Assembly (NCBI GenBank): GCA_900769285.1
Contig: CAAGGB010000149.1
Coordinates: forward strand, 1 to 11,942
Origin: Victivallales bacterium
GTDB taxonomy: Bacteria > Verrucomicrobiota > Lentisphaeria > Oligosphaerales > Oligosphaeraceae
Direction: 5' to 3'
Length of the DNA stretch: 11,942 bases
A program made the position numbers and the translations under genes. This document shows positions 1 through 6,304 of the stretch, one piece after another. The notes below the pieces were generated by a model. That model worked only from the letters and a program-made list of their open reading frames with translations. It did no database searches and was not told the DNA's origin. Position 1 is the first letter of the stretch, and each line of letters opens with the position of its first letter.

Positions 1-1440
1 GACCCCGCCATCTGCATGTACGAGATCACCAACGAGAATTCCATCACCGCCGGCTGGCATAACCTCAAGGACTCCCTCGACCCGCTCTACTTCAACGAAA
101 TCGAGCAACTGTGGAAGGACTGGCAGCGCGCTCAGGGGCTCCAGGACATCCGCGGCATCACCAACCACTTCTCCTCCATGGGTGACGACGGACGGCGCTT
201 CGCGGCCGAGATGATGCGCCGTCATCTGGAGGAGATGCACGCGCATCTGCGCGCCATCGGCGTCAAGGCGCCCATCTGCGGCACCAACATCACCTTCACC
301 ACCGGCGACCTCTGGGCCGCCCAGAACATGGAGTACACGAACGACCACGCCTACTTCGACCATCCCAACGTCAGCGCCAGACCCATGACCTACAACAACA
401 ACGTCATGGTCCGCGAGAACGCCACCCGCCTCGGCATCATGCCATCGTTCTCCCGCGCCAAGGTCGCCGGCAAGCCACTCTCCGCCTCCGAGTGGAACTT
501 CTGCTACCCGAACGACACACGCTGCGAGGGCTTGCCCATCATGACGGCCTACTCCAGCTTCCAGAACTGGGACTCGCTGCTGTTCTACTGCGCTACCGGC
601 TCCTTTGACGCCGGCACCTGGGCGCGCTTCCACGAGGCCCCCGGCATCCTCGTCCACTCCCAGCAGACCGACCCCTCCACCTGGGGACTCTCACAGGCCT
701 GCGCCGTCGCGTTCCGCCAACGCCACATCCGACCCTCCGAGAAGGTCATCCGCCTCGACTACGAGCCCGCCGATGTCTGGAAGAACCTGAACGTCGCCGG
801 ACGCTGGCCCTTCCTCACCGCCATGGCGCGCCTCGAGACGCGCCTCGTGCCCAGCCGCCCCGCCGACCAGTGGCCCATGGCCTACGACAGCGCCAAGGAC
901 AACCGCGAGCACTTCGCCGATGCCGTCCAGCGGCTTGGACTCGCCAACGTCTCCGCCACCCGCGTCACCGGCGACACCGGCGAGATTGTCCGCTATCCCG
1001 AGTGCGGACTCTTCACCGTTGATACGCCCAAGTCCAAGATGGCGACCGGCGTCCTCAACGCCCTCGCTGACGACACGCGCGCCATCCGCGACTTCGACAT
1101 CGCCTCGCCCGCGCGCTTCGCCACCGTGACGCTCACCGCCCTTGATGACCAGCCCGTCACCTCCTCGAAGCGGATGCTCCTCTGCGTTGTCGCCAACTCC
1201 CGCAACAAGGACGGACGCTTCAACGGCTTCGAGATTCACGACATGGGACGCAAGGGACCTGTCCTGACCGAGCCAGTCGAGGCTGAGTTCGCCCTGACCT
1301 CCGACTCGCCCGTCACCGTCTACCGCCTCAACACGCTGACCGGTCGCCGCGAGGGCACCCTCAAGTCCGTCCTCGCCGACGGCAAGGCACGCTTCTCGAC
1401 CACCGGCGCGAAGACCATCTACTTCGAGCTGGTGCGCTGA
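1..1440 (+). CDS. Clan GH-A-like glycoside hydrolase, 3' part (5' end outside window)
   Basis: The frame is open from base 1, so the ATG at 16 is internal and the true start lies upstream; 479 residues and the TGA are visible. Near the left edge is EITNEN (Glu codon 34-36). An Asn-Glu pair of this kind carries the acid/base in clan A (beta/alpha)8 glycosidases such as GH5. SASEWNF (Glu codon 490-492), about 152 residues later, is a good candidate for the nucleophile. The last ~150 residues, with SKRMLLCVV, KGPVLTEPVEAEF and the closing TIYFEL, look like the beta-rich C-terminal domain of large polysaccharide-degrading proteins in Lentisphaerota, Verrucomicrobiota and Planctomycetota. Substrate and secretion cannot be judged without the N-terminus. 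Assignment to a GH clan is inferred from the motifs; the exact family is unknown. It is convergent with lpxD, with a long hairpin between them. Confidence 0.72.
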   Translation, partial: DPAICMYEITNENSITAGWHNLKDSLDPLYFNEIEQLWKDWQRAQGLQDIRGITNHFSSMGDDGRRFAAEMMRRHLEEMHAHLRAIGVKAPICGTNITFTTGDLWAAQNMEYTNDHAYFDHPNVSARPMTYNNNVMVRENATRLGIMPSFSRAKVAGKPLSASEWNFCYPNDTRCEGLPIMTAYSSFQNWDSLLFYCATGSFDAGTWARFHEAPGILVHSQQTDPSTWGLSQACAVAFRQRHIRPSEKVIRLDYEPADVWKNLNVAGRWPFLTAMARLETRLVPSRPADQWPMAYDSAKDNREHFADAVQRLGLANVSATRVTGDTGEIVRYPECGLFTVDTPKSKMATGVLNALADDTRAIRDFDIASPARFATVTLTALDDQPVTSSKRMLLCVVANSRNKDGRFNGFEIHDMGRKGPVLTEPVEAEFALTSDSPVTVYRLNTLTGRREGTLKSVLADGKARFSTTGAKTIYFELVR

Positions 1441-1462
1441 CGTCGCCCCGGCATTCAGTTAC

Positions 1463-1513
1463 TACGCGTTGCGCCCCCGTCTCACTCCATGAGAGACGGG
1501 GGCGCAACGCGTA
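1463..1513. terminator. Perfect 21-bp hairpin between convergent genes
   Basis: Bases 1463-1483 and 1493-1513 are exact reverse complements of 21 nt, separated by a 9-nt loop. The structure starts 23 bases after the glycoside hydrolase stop and ends 31 bases before the lpxD stop, so it would be transcribed from both sides. There is no T-run on either flank, so it is not a canonical intrinsic terminator. It may block read-through or protect 3' ends, or be a dispersed palindromic repeat. Confidence 0.6.
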
Positions 1514-1544
1514 TGTGGACTCACTCAATTGAGAAAGTACAGGG

Positions 1545-2576
1545 TCAGCGTTCGTTGAGCTTCTGCTTGAGCTCGGCGATTTCCTGGGTGAGGCTTTCGA
1601 GGCGCTTGATGTACATCTCACGCTTGGCGTAGAGCTTGCGGGCCATGGCGGGGGAGCCGATGACGAGGGACTTGGGCTCGAGATCCTTGGAGACGCCGGC
1701 CTGCGCCAGGGCGATGGCGCCGTCGCCCAGATGGAGGTGTCCGGAGACGCCGACCTGGCCGGCCAGGATGACGCCCGTTCCCAGCACCGAGCTGCCTGCG
1801 ACGCCCGCCTGCGCCACGATGAGGCAGCAGGGGCCGACCACCACGTTGTGGCCAATCTGGACGAGATTGTCGATTTTGGTGCCCTGCTGAATCCATGTGC
1901 GCCCGAAGCGGGCGCGGTCGATGGTGGAGTTGGCGCCGACCTCGACGTCGTCGTCGAGCTGGACGATGCCGACCTGCGGGACTTTGGTGTGGCCGGTGGG
2001 GCCGGAGTCGTAGCCGAAGCCGTCGGCGCCGATGACGACGCCCGGGTGCAGGATCACGCGGTTGCCGAGGCGGCAACGCTCGCGGATGACGACGTTGGGG
2101 TAGAGGAGGCAGTGGTCGCCGATGGTGACCTGCTCAAGGATGACCGTCCCCGCCAGGATGACGGTGCCGTCGCCGATGTGCGCCTGACGTCCGATGACGA
2201 CGTGCGCACCGATGTGGACATTCTCGCCGATGACGGCCGTCGGGTCGATGACGGCTGTCGGGTCGACGCCGGGAGCGTAGGTGACGGGGGGCGGGGTGAA
2301 GAGTACGACGACCTTGGAGAAGGCGGCCGAGGGGTCGTCGCAGCGGATCCAGGCGCGGCCTTCGGGCACGGGCTCGGCGAAGTCACGTGGCACGAGGATG
2401 ACGCCCGCCTTCGAGGGCAGGACCTGGGGACGGTACTTCTCGTTGCCGAGGAAGGAGACGTCCGACTGCATGGCCTCCTTCAGCGAGGCGACGCCACTGA
2501 GGCGCTGTGCGCATGAGCCGACGAGTTCGCCGCCGACGAGCTCGGCGATCTCCTGGCAGGTCTTTTCGATGAACAT
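1545..2576 (-). CDS. lpxD: UDP-3-O-acylglucosamine N-acyltransferase LpxD
   Basis: This is the third enzyme of lipid A synthesis. It transfers a 3-hydroxyacyl chain from acyl-ACP to the 2-amino group of UDP-3-O-acylglucosamine in the cytoplasm. The protein has 343 residues, the usual size. Residues 1-100 form the N-terminal uridine-binding domain (SDVSFLGNEKY, then AGVILVPRDF). Residues ~103-300 are left-handed beta-helix hexapeptide repeats such as VIGENVHIGAHVVIG. Family hallmarks GADGFGY, GANSTIDRA and DNLVQIGHNV are intact, and His243 in the last is the expected catalytic base. Residues ~318-343 are a charged helix, as in other LpxD proteins. A GGAGG (2590-2594) lies 13 nt before the ATG, slightly far. 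It is last in an apparent STAS-skp-lpxD operon, 199 bases after skp; skp-lpxD is a classic neighbour pair. Confidence 0.96.
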   Translation of the reverse strand: MFIEKTCQEIAELVGGELVGSCAQRLSGVASLKEAMQSDVSFLGNEKYRPQVLPSKAGVILVPRDFAEPVPEGRAWIRCDDPSAAFSKVVVLFTPPPVTYAPGVDPTAVIDPTAVIGENVHIGAHVVIGRQAHIGDGTVILAGTVILEQVTIGDHCLLYPNVVIRERCRLGNRVILHPGVVIGADGFGYDSGPTGHTKVPQVGIVQLDDDVEVGANSTIDRARFGRTWIQQGTKIDNLVQIGHNVVVGPCCLIVAQAGVAGSSVLGTGVILAGQVGVSGHLHLGDGAIALAQAGVSKDLEPKSLVIGSPAMARKLYAKREMYIKRLESLTQEIAELKQKLNER

Positions 2577-2626
2577 AGTGGTTTTAGTGCCTCCGGAAAG
2601 TGGAAAGTGGTGGGAAGGACAGAATT

Positions 2627-2675
2627 GCCGAAGGCCCTGTGCGGCGGTGCGTCACCGTCCCATAGGGCCTTCGGC
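2627..2675 (-). promoter_or_regulatory. Nested inverted repeat between skp and lpxD
   Basis: Arms 2627-2638 and 2664-2675 are perfect 12-nt reverse complements. Inside the 25-nt interval is a second hairpin (2645-2649 with 2653-2657, loop 3 nt). The structure sits in the 199-base gap, about 50 bases upstream of lpxD. No T-run follows on the minus strand, so termination is not evident. A processing or stability element, or an attenuator that lowers lpxD relative to skp, is possible. The rest of the gap (2676-2775) shows nothing I recognise. Confidence 0.45.
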
Positions 2676-2775
2676 TCCGTTGGGGTAGGCCGCCGTGTGG
2701 CGGGTCATAGACAGACGGGCGTGGTGCTTTGGGTGAGAGAGAGAACAGGTCAGGTCGGTTGGGTCGCCGCCGGTC

Positions 2776-3423
2776 TCAGGGCTTTTCGGGAAGGGCGGGG
2801 GCCGTGGTCTTGTCGGCGGCGGCGCGGCGGCGTTCCAGCTCCTGCTTGGCGGTCTTGAGCTCCTCCTCGTGGCCGGCGTTGAGGCGGCGGAGGACCTCGG
2901 CGGTGATTTCCTTGTCCTTGGGGTAACGGAGGTAGACGACGACGCGGTTGAGCGTCTTGCCGGAGACCTCGATGACTTCGGTGGCCTTCTGCTCGTCGGC
3001 GACGGCGTCGACGACCTTGACGATTTCCTTGACGAGCTCGTCCTCGCGCTCGAGGCGTATCTTCTGGAGCTGCTGGTAGTTGTCGCGGCGGGTGGTGTCG
3101 TACTCGCGGTTCTTGGTGCGGAGCCGCTCGATGCAGGCCTGGAGCTTGCGTGAGGCGGCCTCGCGGGCTTCGCGGGCGAGGAGCTCGTTGCGCATTTCGC
3201 CGTCGAGCTTACGTGCGTCGGCGTTGAGTGACTCGATTTCCTTGCGGATGAGGGAGAGCTGGTCCTCGACCTCCTGCTTGCGGTTCTCGAACGCGAGGTT
3301 GGCGGAGACGGTCTTGTGGTAGTTGTCGAAGAGCGTCTCCAGGTTGACGTAGATTTTCCGGTCCTGGGCGAGGGCGCAGAGCGAGGTGAGCGCAAGGATG
3401 GCGGCGAGACGGCGGAGTTTCAT
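2776..3423 (-). CDS. skp: OmpH/Skp-family periplasmic chaperone
   Basis: Probable periplasmic holdase that escorts unfolded outer-membrane proteins to the assembly machinery. The 215-residue product begins with a signal peptide (MKLRR, hydrophobic stretch ~5-19, likely cleavage after ALA at 19). The next residues, RKIYVNLETLFDNYHKT, match the first strand and helix of the OmpH family. Residues ~45-135 are strongly charged and heptad-like, the long coiled-coil arms of Skp. Residues 155-170 (LNRVVVYLRYP) return to the body strands. It is somewhat longer than E. coli Skp (~160 residues), with an extra helical tail ending in a Pro/Thr-rich stretch. AGGAG (3434-3438) lies 10 nt before the ATG. It follows the STAS gene by 54 bases and precedes lpxD. 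Family call is firm; strict orthology to skp is inferred from structure and the lpxD neighbour. Confidence 0.88.
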   Translation of the reverse strand: MKLRRLAAILALTSLCALAQDRKIYVNLETLFDNYHKTVSANLAFENRKQEVEDQLSLIRKEIESLNADARKLDGEMRNELLAREAREAASRKLQACIERLRTKNREYDTTRRDNYQQLQKIRLEREDELVKEIVKVVDAVADEQKATEVIEVSGKTLNRVVVYLRYPKDKEITAEVLRRLNAGHEEELKTAKQELERRRAAADKTTAPALPEKP

Positions 3424-3477
3424 GGGCGTGTGGCTCCTGATGGGTGGGATGGAACGGGGGGAAGGGGGATGGCGAGG

Positions 3478-3975
3478 TCAGAGGCTCTGGTCCTCGGCCT
3501 TGAGCATGTCGACGACGTCGCGGAATTTGGGTTCGTTGGCCTGGTCGAGCTCGATGAGCGTCTCATGGGCGGCGAGGATGAGCTTGCGTGTGCGTTCGTC
3601 CAGCGTGGTGGCGCCGTCCGCCGCCGAGGCGAGGTTCTGCCAGGTGAGGTCGGTGACAGGCTGGTCCACGTACCTCCAGACGCGCATGACGCCGATGCCG
3701 TCGAGCAGGCTATGGTGCTCGGGCGTGGCATTGACGACGAGCAGGGCGCAACGTCCGCGCGACTGCCTGGCCAGCGTGACCATCAGTCCCATGAACGTGC
3801 TGTCCAGGCTGGAGCAGCCGGACAGATCGAGCATCACGCTCTTCAGCTCCGGCATGGCCTTCAGTTGGTCAATCCAACGGCTGAACCCCACGGCCAGCTT
3901 GAATGTCCCGCGTCCGACGACGCGCATGAGCGCGACGCCTCCCTCTTCCGCGACGAGTAGTTGTCCCTCTGCCAT
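3478..3975 (-). CDS. STAS-domain protein (anti-sigma factor antagonist-like)
   Basis: A 165-residue cytoplasmic protein. Residues ~5-108 form one STAS domain. The segment VMLDLSGCSSLDSTFMGLM (47-65) aligns with the SpoIIAA phospho-site loop DLSG...MDSSGLG, which puts the regulatory serine at Ser59 after Asp58. Residues ~109-165 are an acidic helical extension (DERTRKLILAAHETLIELDQ) that is not part of the minimal SpoIIAA fold. STAS proteins of this type usually switch an RsbW/SpoIIAB-like kinase by phosphorylation; no kinase or PP2C phosphatase is encoded in this window. AAGAGG (3982-3987) lies 6 nt before the ATG and supports the start. It is first in the apparent operon with skp and lpxD, behind the promoter at 4074-4102, hinting at a link to envelope control. 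The partner is unknown. Confidence 0.87.
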   Translation of the reverse strand: MAEGQLLVAEEGGVALMRVVGRGTFKLAVGFSRWIDQLKAMPELKSVMLDLSGCSSLDSTFMGLMVTLARQSRGRCALLVVNATPEHHSLLDGIGVMRVWRYVDQPVTDLTWQNLASAADGATTLDERTRKLILAAHETLIELDQANEPKFRDVVDMLKAEDQSL

Positions 3976-3999
3976 GATGCACCTCTTGCTTTGCGGTCT

Positions 4000-4029
4000 A
4001 CCGCCGTCGCTGGCTGTGGCGACGGCGGT
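4000..4029 (-). promoter_or_regulatory. 11-bp perfect hairpin in the STAS operon leader
   Basis: Bases 4000-4010 and 4019-4029 are perfect reverse complements with an 8-nt loop. In the predicted leftward transcript, which starts near 4067, this hairpin begins about 40 nt from the 5' end and finishes 12 nt before the Shine-Dalgarno of the STAS gene. It could stabilise the 5' end or modulate initiation. It is not followed by a T-run, so it is unlikely to be a terminator for the pseudopilin transcript. Confidence 0.5.
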
Positions 4030-4073
4030 GCAGTGTTTTGGTTGTCTTCAGTTTCGTTTCTAGTGAGAGCTGA

Positions 4074-4102
4074 ATAATATAACCGCAGGCAGGCTTTTGC
4101 AA
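4074..4102 (-). promoter_or_regulatory. Sigma70-type promoter of the STAS-skp-lpxD operon
   Basis: On the minus strand TTGCAA (4097-4102) and TATTAT (4074-4079) are separated by exactly 17 bases, inside a locally AT-rich patch in otherwise GC-rich DNA. The predicted start is near 4067, giving a ~90-nt leader before the STAS gene. No comparable promoter was seen in the gaps before skp or lpxD. Confidence 0.72.
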
Positions 4103-4127
4103 ATTCCGCGCGGGTCAAAGGAGGCGC

Positions 4128-4859
4128 TCAGAGGTGGTCCCAGATGTTGTCCTTGTCGCCGGAGGGGTAGCCTTTGGGGTAGGGGCCGATGGCCTTCTTC
4201 ATGGTCATGCTCTCGGCGTGCCCGTCGAGGAGGCCGAGGTTGATGATGCCGGCGTTGTGTCGACCGACGGGGACGCGGGTGATGTTGTCGAGGTTGCTGG
4301 TCTGCTCATAGTAGTACCAGCCGTAGGTCTTCTCGCAGGGCGGCGTGATCTGGTAGGCGGTGGCGCCTGTCTGGTGGGTGTGCCAGTTGTTGAAGTCGCT
4401 GTCCTGCAGGACGTCCGTGGAGCACTTGGCGCCGTCGCCGAAGTAGACCGTCTGGGAGGGGTACTTGGCCTTGCTCGTCTGCCAGCAGGACGTGCCGGCG
4501 GAGTCCGCCGCCCAGGTCGAGAAGTTCAGGTTCGCGCCATAGCCGCGCGAGTAGGTGCAGGACGGGCAGACGACCACCTTGTCGTCGCCCGTGTAGTCGT
4601 AGAGGAAGTTGAACCAGAGGGCATTGCGCCCATTGGCGAGCCTGAGGTTCTGGATGGCGCCGGGCGGGCAGTAGTCGCTGTTGTCGCCCGTGTACATCGC
4701 CAGCCCGGTGGAGAGCTGCTTGACGTTCGAGACGCACGAGATCTGACGCGCCTTCTCGCGCGCCTTGCTCAGGGCAGGGAGCAGCATGGCCGCCAGAATG
4801 GCGATGATGGCGATGACGACGAGCAGCTCAATCAGCGTGAAGGTCAGGATTCTTCTCAT
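4128..4859 (-). CDS. Type II secretion/type IV pilin-like prepilin, HX9DG-like family
   Basis: A secreted or membrane-anchored protein of 243 residues with a prepilin N-terminus: short basic leader MRRILT, predicted cleavage before Phe7, Glu at +5 (Glu11) and a hydrophobic helix to ~30 ending MLLPAL. KAREKAR and the Cys/Asn/Leu-Lys-Gln region (CVSNVKQLSTGLAMYTGDN) follow, as in the very large prepilin-like families of Lentisphaerota and Planctomycetota. The residue before the cleavage point is Thr, not Gly. Near the C-terminus, GRHNAGIINLGLLDGHAE resembles the H-X9-DG motif but has ten residues between His and Asp-Gly. Eight cysteines suggest disulfides. Start chosen at 4859 because AGGAG (4870-4874) lies 10 nt upstream and the prepilin leader begins there; an in-frame start at 5021 would add 54 unlikely residues. 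Function of these proteins is largely unknown. Confidence 0.88.
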   Translation of the reverse strand: MRRILTFTLIELLVVIAIIAILAAMLLPALSKAREKARQISCVSNVKQLSTGLAMYTGDNSDYCPPGAIQNLRLANGRNALWFNFLYDYTGDDKVVVCPSCTYSRGYGANLNFSTWAADSAGTSCWQTSKAKYPSQTVYFGDGAKCSTDVLQDSDFNNWHTHQTGATAYQITPPCEKTYGWYYYEQTSNLDNITRVPVGRHNAGIINLGLLDGHAESMTMKKAIGPYPKGYPSGDKDNIWDHL

Positions 4860-4874
4860 GGTGGCGATGCTCCT

Positions 4875-4892
4875 GGCGCCTCGGACGGCGCC
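4875..4892 (-). promoter_or_regulatory. Hairpin abutting the pseudopilin ribosome-binding site
   Basis: GGCGCC occurs twice (4875-4880 and 4887-4892) around a 6-nt loop. The pair forms a 6-bp all-GC hairpin that ends directly beside the AGGAG at 4870-4874. Because GGCGCC is self-complementary the two copies pair well. It may affect access to the ribosome-binding site. Confidence 0.4.
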
Positions 4893-5047
4893 GCTGTGAT
4901 GGATGGCTTTGCTGGGGGGAAGGACAGATGGAGGCGTCTGGCATGGGCGCTGCCTGTCTGTCCCCGGGCGTTCGACGACGGCCTCCGCCGCGCGGCGAGG
5001 GCCGACCGGACGCGACATCATAGCCCGTCCAGGTCGAGCTGTTCCTA

Positions 5048-5076
5048 ATTATACCAAAGTTCGCGTCGCTTATCAA
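5048..5076 (-). promoter_or_regulatory. Near-consensus sigma70 promoter of the pseudopilin gene
   Basis: On the minus strand TTGATA (5071-5076) and TATAAT (5048-5053) are separated by 17 bases. The predicted start is near 5041, giving a ~180-nt leader. This is the strongest promoter match in the window. Confidence 0.8.
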
Positions 5077-5091
5077 GGGCTTACCGCCCTT
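5075..5091. promoter_or_regulatory. Inverted repeat touching the pseudopilin -35 box
   Basis: AAGGGC (5075-5080) and GCCCTT (5086-5091) flank a 5-base spacer. The left arm overlaps the last two bases of the -35 hexamer. This placement suits a repressor or activator site, but the arms are short and GC-rich, so chance remains possible. Confidence 0.35.
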
Positions 5092-5140
5092 ATTTGGCGC
5101 GGCTGCTGCCCTTTATCCGAAAAAAAGTCTGAATGGGGGC

Positions 5141-5168
5141 TTGCATCGTCCTTTTCTGACATTATAGT
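5141..5168 (+). promoter_or_regulatory. Sigma70-type promoter of the DUF134-NifX gene
   Basis: TTGCAT (5141-5146) and TATAGT (5163-5168) are 16 bases apart in an AT-rich patch. The predicted start is near 5175, inside the palindrome at 5168-5181, leaving a ~57-nt leader. Confidence 0.68.
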
Positions 5169-5181
5169 GTGCATATGCACA
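5168..5181. promoter_or_regulatory. 14-bp perfect palindrome at the predicted transcription start
   Basis: TGTGCATATGCACA is its own reverse complement. It begins on the last base of the -10 box and is centred on the predicted start, a classic repressor position. The gene it controls encodes a helix-turn-helix (DUF134) protein, so autoregulation is a natural guess. Confidence 0.6.
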
Positions 5182-5231
5182 GAAAAAGGTGCGCAGTTCG
5201 GTTGAATGGCAAGCGTCAGCAAGGAGTCGAC

Positions 5232-6137
5232 ATGGGGAGAGGCAAGAAGGAGCGTCTGGTCTGCGAGTGCCTGGTCTGCGGCGCCCGGCATGAGCATCGA
5301 CTGTCCGGCATGATGGAACTCAGCCTGGACGAGCTCGAGAGCATCCGGCTCGTGGACCTCGAGGAGTGCGACCAGCAGGAGGCCGCCGACCGGATGGCCG
5401 TGAGCCGGGGAACCATCCAGAGGCTCCTCGCCAACGCCCATCGCAAGGTCGCCTTCGCCCTCCTCCATGGACTCCAGCTCGGCGTCAGCGACGAGGGGCT
5501 CGGCTCCGCCGTCCAGGCACGGGCCTGCGCCGTCCACGAACGGCCATGCCGATACTGCTGCGCACAGACACAGAAACCACGACAGCAAAGGAGCGTAACC
5601 ATGAAAGTGGCTGTGACATGTGACGAGAATGGCAAGGTCTTCCAGCATTTTGGGCATACGCCCGCCTTCGCCCTGTTCGAGGTGACCGACGGCGCCATCA
5701 CCAGCGAGGAGCGCGTCGAGACCAACGGCACGGGGCATGGCGCACTCGCCGACTTCCTCGCCGAACGCGGCGTCGAGCGGCTCTTCTGCGGCGGCATCGG
5801 CGGCGGCGCACAGATGGCCCTCGCCGAAAAGGGCATCCAGATTTCCGGCGGTGCCGCCGGAGACGCACGACAGGTCGTCGAGCGCTGGCTCGATGGCTCA
5901 CTCCTCCTCAATCCCAACTTCCAGTGCCATCACCACGACGGCGATGGCCACCACGCCTGCGGCCCCCATGGCTGCGGAAACCATCACCACGGCGGCGACG
6001 ACGGCCATCACCACCATCACCACGACGGCGGCGACGGTCATCACCATGTCCTGATGGGCACTCCCGCCCCCACGGAGAAGGCGACGCCCGCCGACCCCAA
6101 CAGCTTCCGCTGCGGGCACGAGATAGGCCTTTCCTGA
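5232..6137 (+). CDS. DUF134 helix-turn-helix / NifX-type fusion with His-rich tail
   Basis: A 301-residue three-part protein. Residues ~1-85 match DUF134 (UPF0251): LSLDELESIRLVDLEE then a helix-turn-helix at ~47-72 (QQEAADRMAVSRGTIQRLL). A CECLVC plus HEH cluster at 11-22 is unusual for DUF134. Residues 124-~228 match the dinitrogenase iron-molybdenum cofactor family (NifX/NafY, PF02579): MKVAVTCDENGKVFQHFGHT and LFCGGIGGGA. The tail at 232-272 holds 18 His and 3 Cys in 41 residues, a likely metal buffer or sensor. Linker cysteines lie at 99, 106, 109 and 110. AAGGAG (5221-5226) 5 nt before the ATG fixes the start; an in-frame GTG at 5169 lies upstream of the predicted start of transcription. 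A second strong ribosome site precedes Met124, so a shorter product is likely too. A metal-responsive role is inferred; the next gene encodes a probable metal exporter. Confidence 0.86.
   Translation: MGRGKKERLVCECLVCGARHEHRLSGMMELSLDELESIRLVDLEECDQQEAADRMAVSRGTIQRLLANAHRKVAFALLHGLQLGVSDEGLGSAVQARACAVHERPCRYCCAQTQKPRQQRSVTMKVAVTCDENGKVFQHFGHTPAFALFEVTDGAITSEERVETNGTGHGALADFLAERGVERLFCGGIGGGAQMALAEKGIQISGGAAGDARQVVERWLDGSLLLNPNFQCHHHDGDGHHACGPHGCGNHHHGGDDGHHHHHHDGGDGHHHVLMGTPAPTEKATPADPNSFRCGHEIGLS
5587..5593 (+). promoter_or_regulatory. Strong internal Shine-Dalgarno before Met124 of the fusion
   Basis: AAAGGAG lies 7 nt before the in-frame ATG at 5601, exactly where the NifX-type domain starts (MKVAVTCDEN). 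Nothing about a true internal codon run would need this. It suggests the NifX-like domain (5601-6137, 178 residues) is also translated by itself, or that two genes recently became one by loss of the upstream stop. Confidence 0.65.
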
Positions 6138-6273
6138 CCCGAATGCCGCGCCACGGGCCATGTCTGCATCCATCAGCGCTGACCTGGCTCCAGGGAGCGC
6201 TCGAACAGGTCGGCGGCTGACCGCGGTGCGCGTGTTTTCCCGCCAGACGGCGGTTCGCCGTCAGGCGGGACAG

Positions 6274-6304
6274 GCGCCACAGACGTGGCTCGGCGCGGCT
6301 TTTT
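6274..6304 (+). terminator. Probable intrinsic terminator after the DUF134-NifX gene
   Basis: GCGCC (6274-6278) pairs with GGCGC (6292-6296), with a competing inner stem GCCAC/GTGGC (6276-6280/6285-6289), followed after three bases by TTTTT (6300-6304). The strong hairpin at 6239-6269 just upstream may help. Stem is short, so moderate confidence. Confidence 0.5.

Larger units (their letters stand above)
4860..5231. other. Divergent intergenic region, no gene
   Basis: This 372-base stretch holds the ~180-nt pseudopilin leader (4860-5040), two divergent promoters, an inverted repeat and a palindrome (listed separately), and the ~57-nt leader of the DUF134-NifX gene. A tract of seven A (5120-5126) lies 14 bases upstream of the rightward -35 and could act as an UP-like element. 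No convincing small gene was found. Confidence 0.7.

Noticed and set aside
2577..2775. Separate promoter for lpxD
   Set aside because: No -35/-10 pair of usable quality was seen on the minus strand in this gap.
4860..5021. In-frame 54-residue N-terminal extension of the pseudopilin
   Set aside because: The prepilin leader and a good AGGAG start at 4859; the extension is Pro/Arg-rich and overlaps the predicted leader RNA.
5169..5231. Upstream in-frame GTG start for the DUF134-NifX gene
   Set aside because: It lies within the palindrome at or before the predicted transcription start and has no ribosome site, whereas 5232 has AAGGAG.
5898..6173. Hydrophobic minus-strand frame that looks like a membrane protein
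   Set aside because: It is the complement of the His-codon-rich tail; CAC/CAT repeats read backwards give Val/Met runs.
6239..6269. tRNA-like arm (GGTTCGCC)
   Set aside because: No acceptor, D or anticodon arm can be built around it; it is a simple hairpin.
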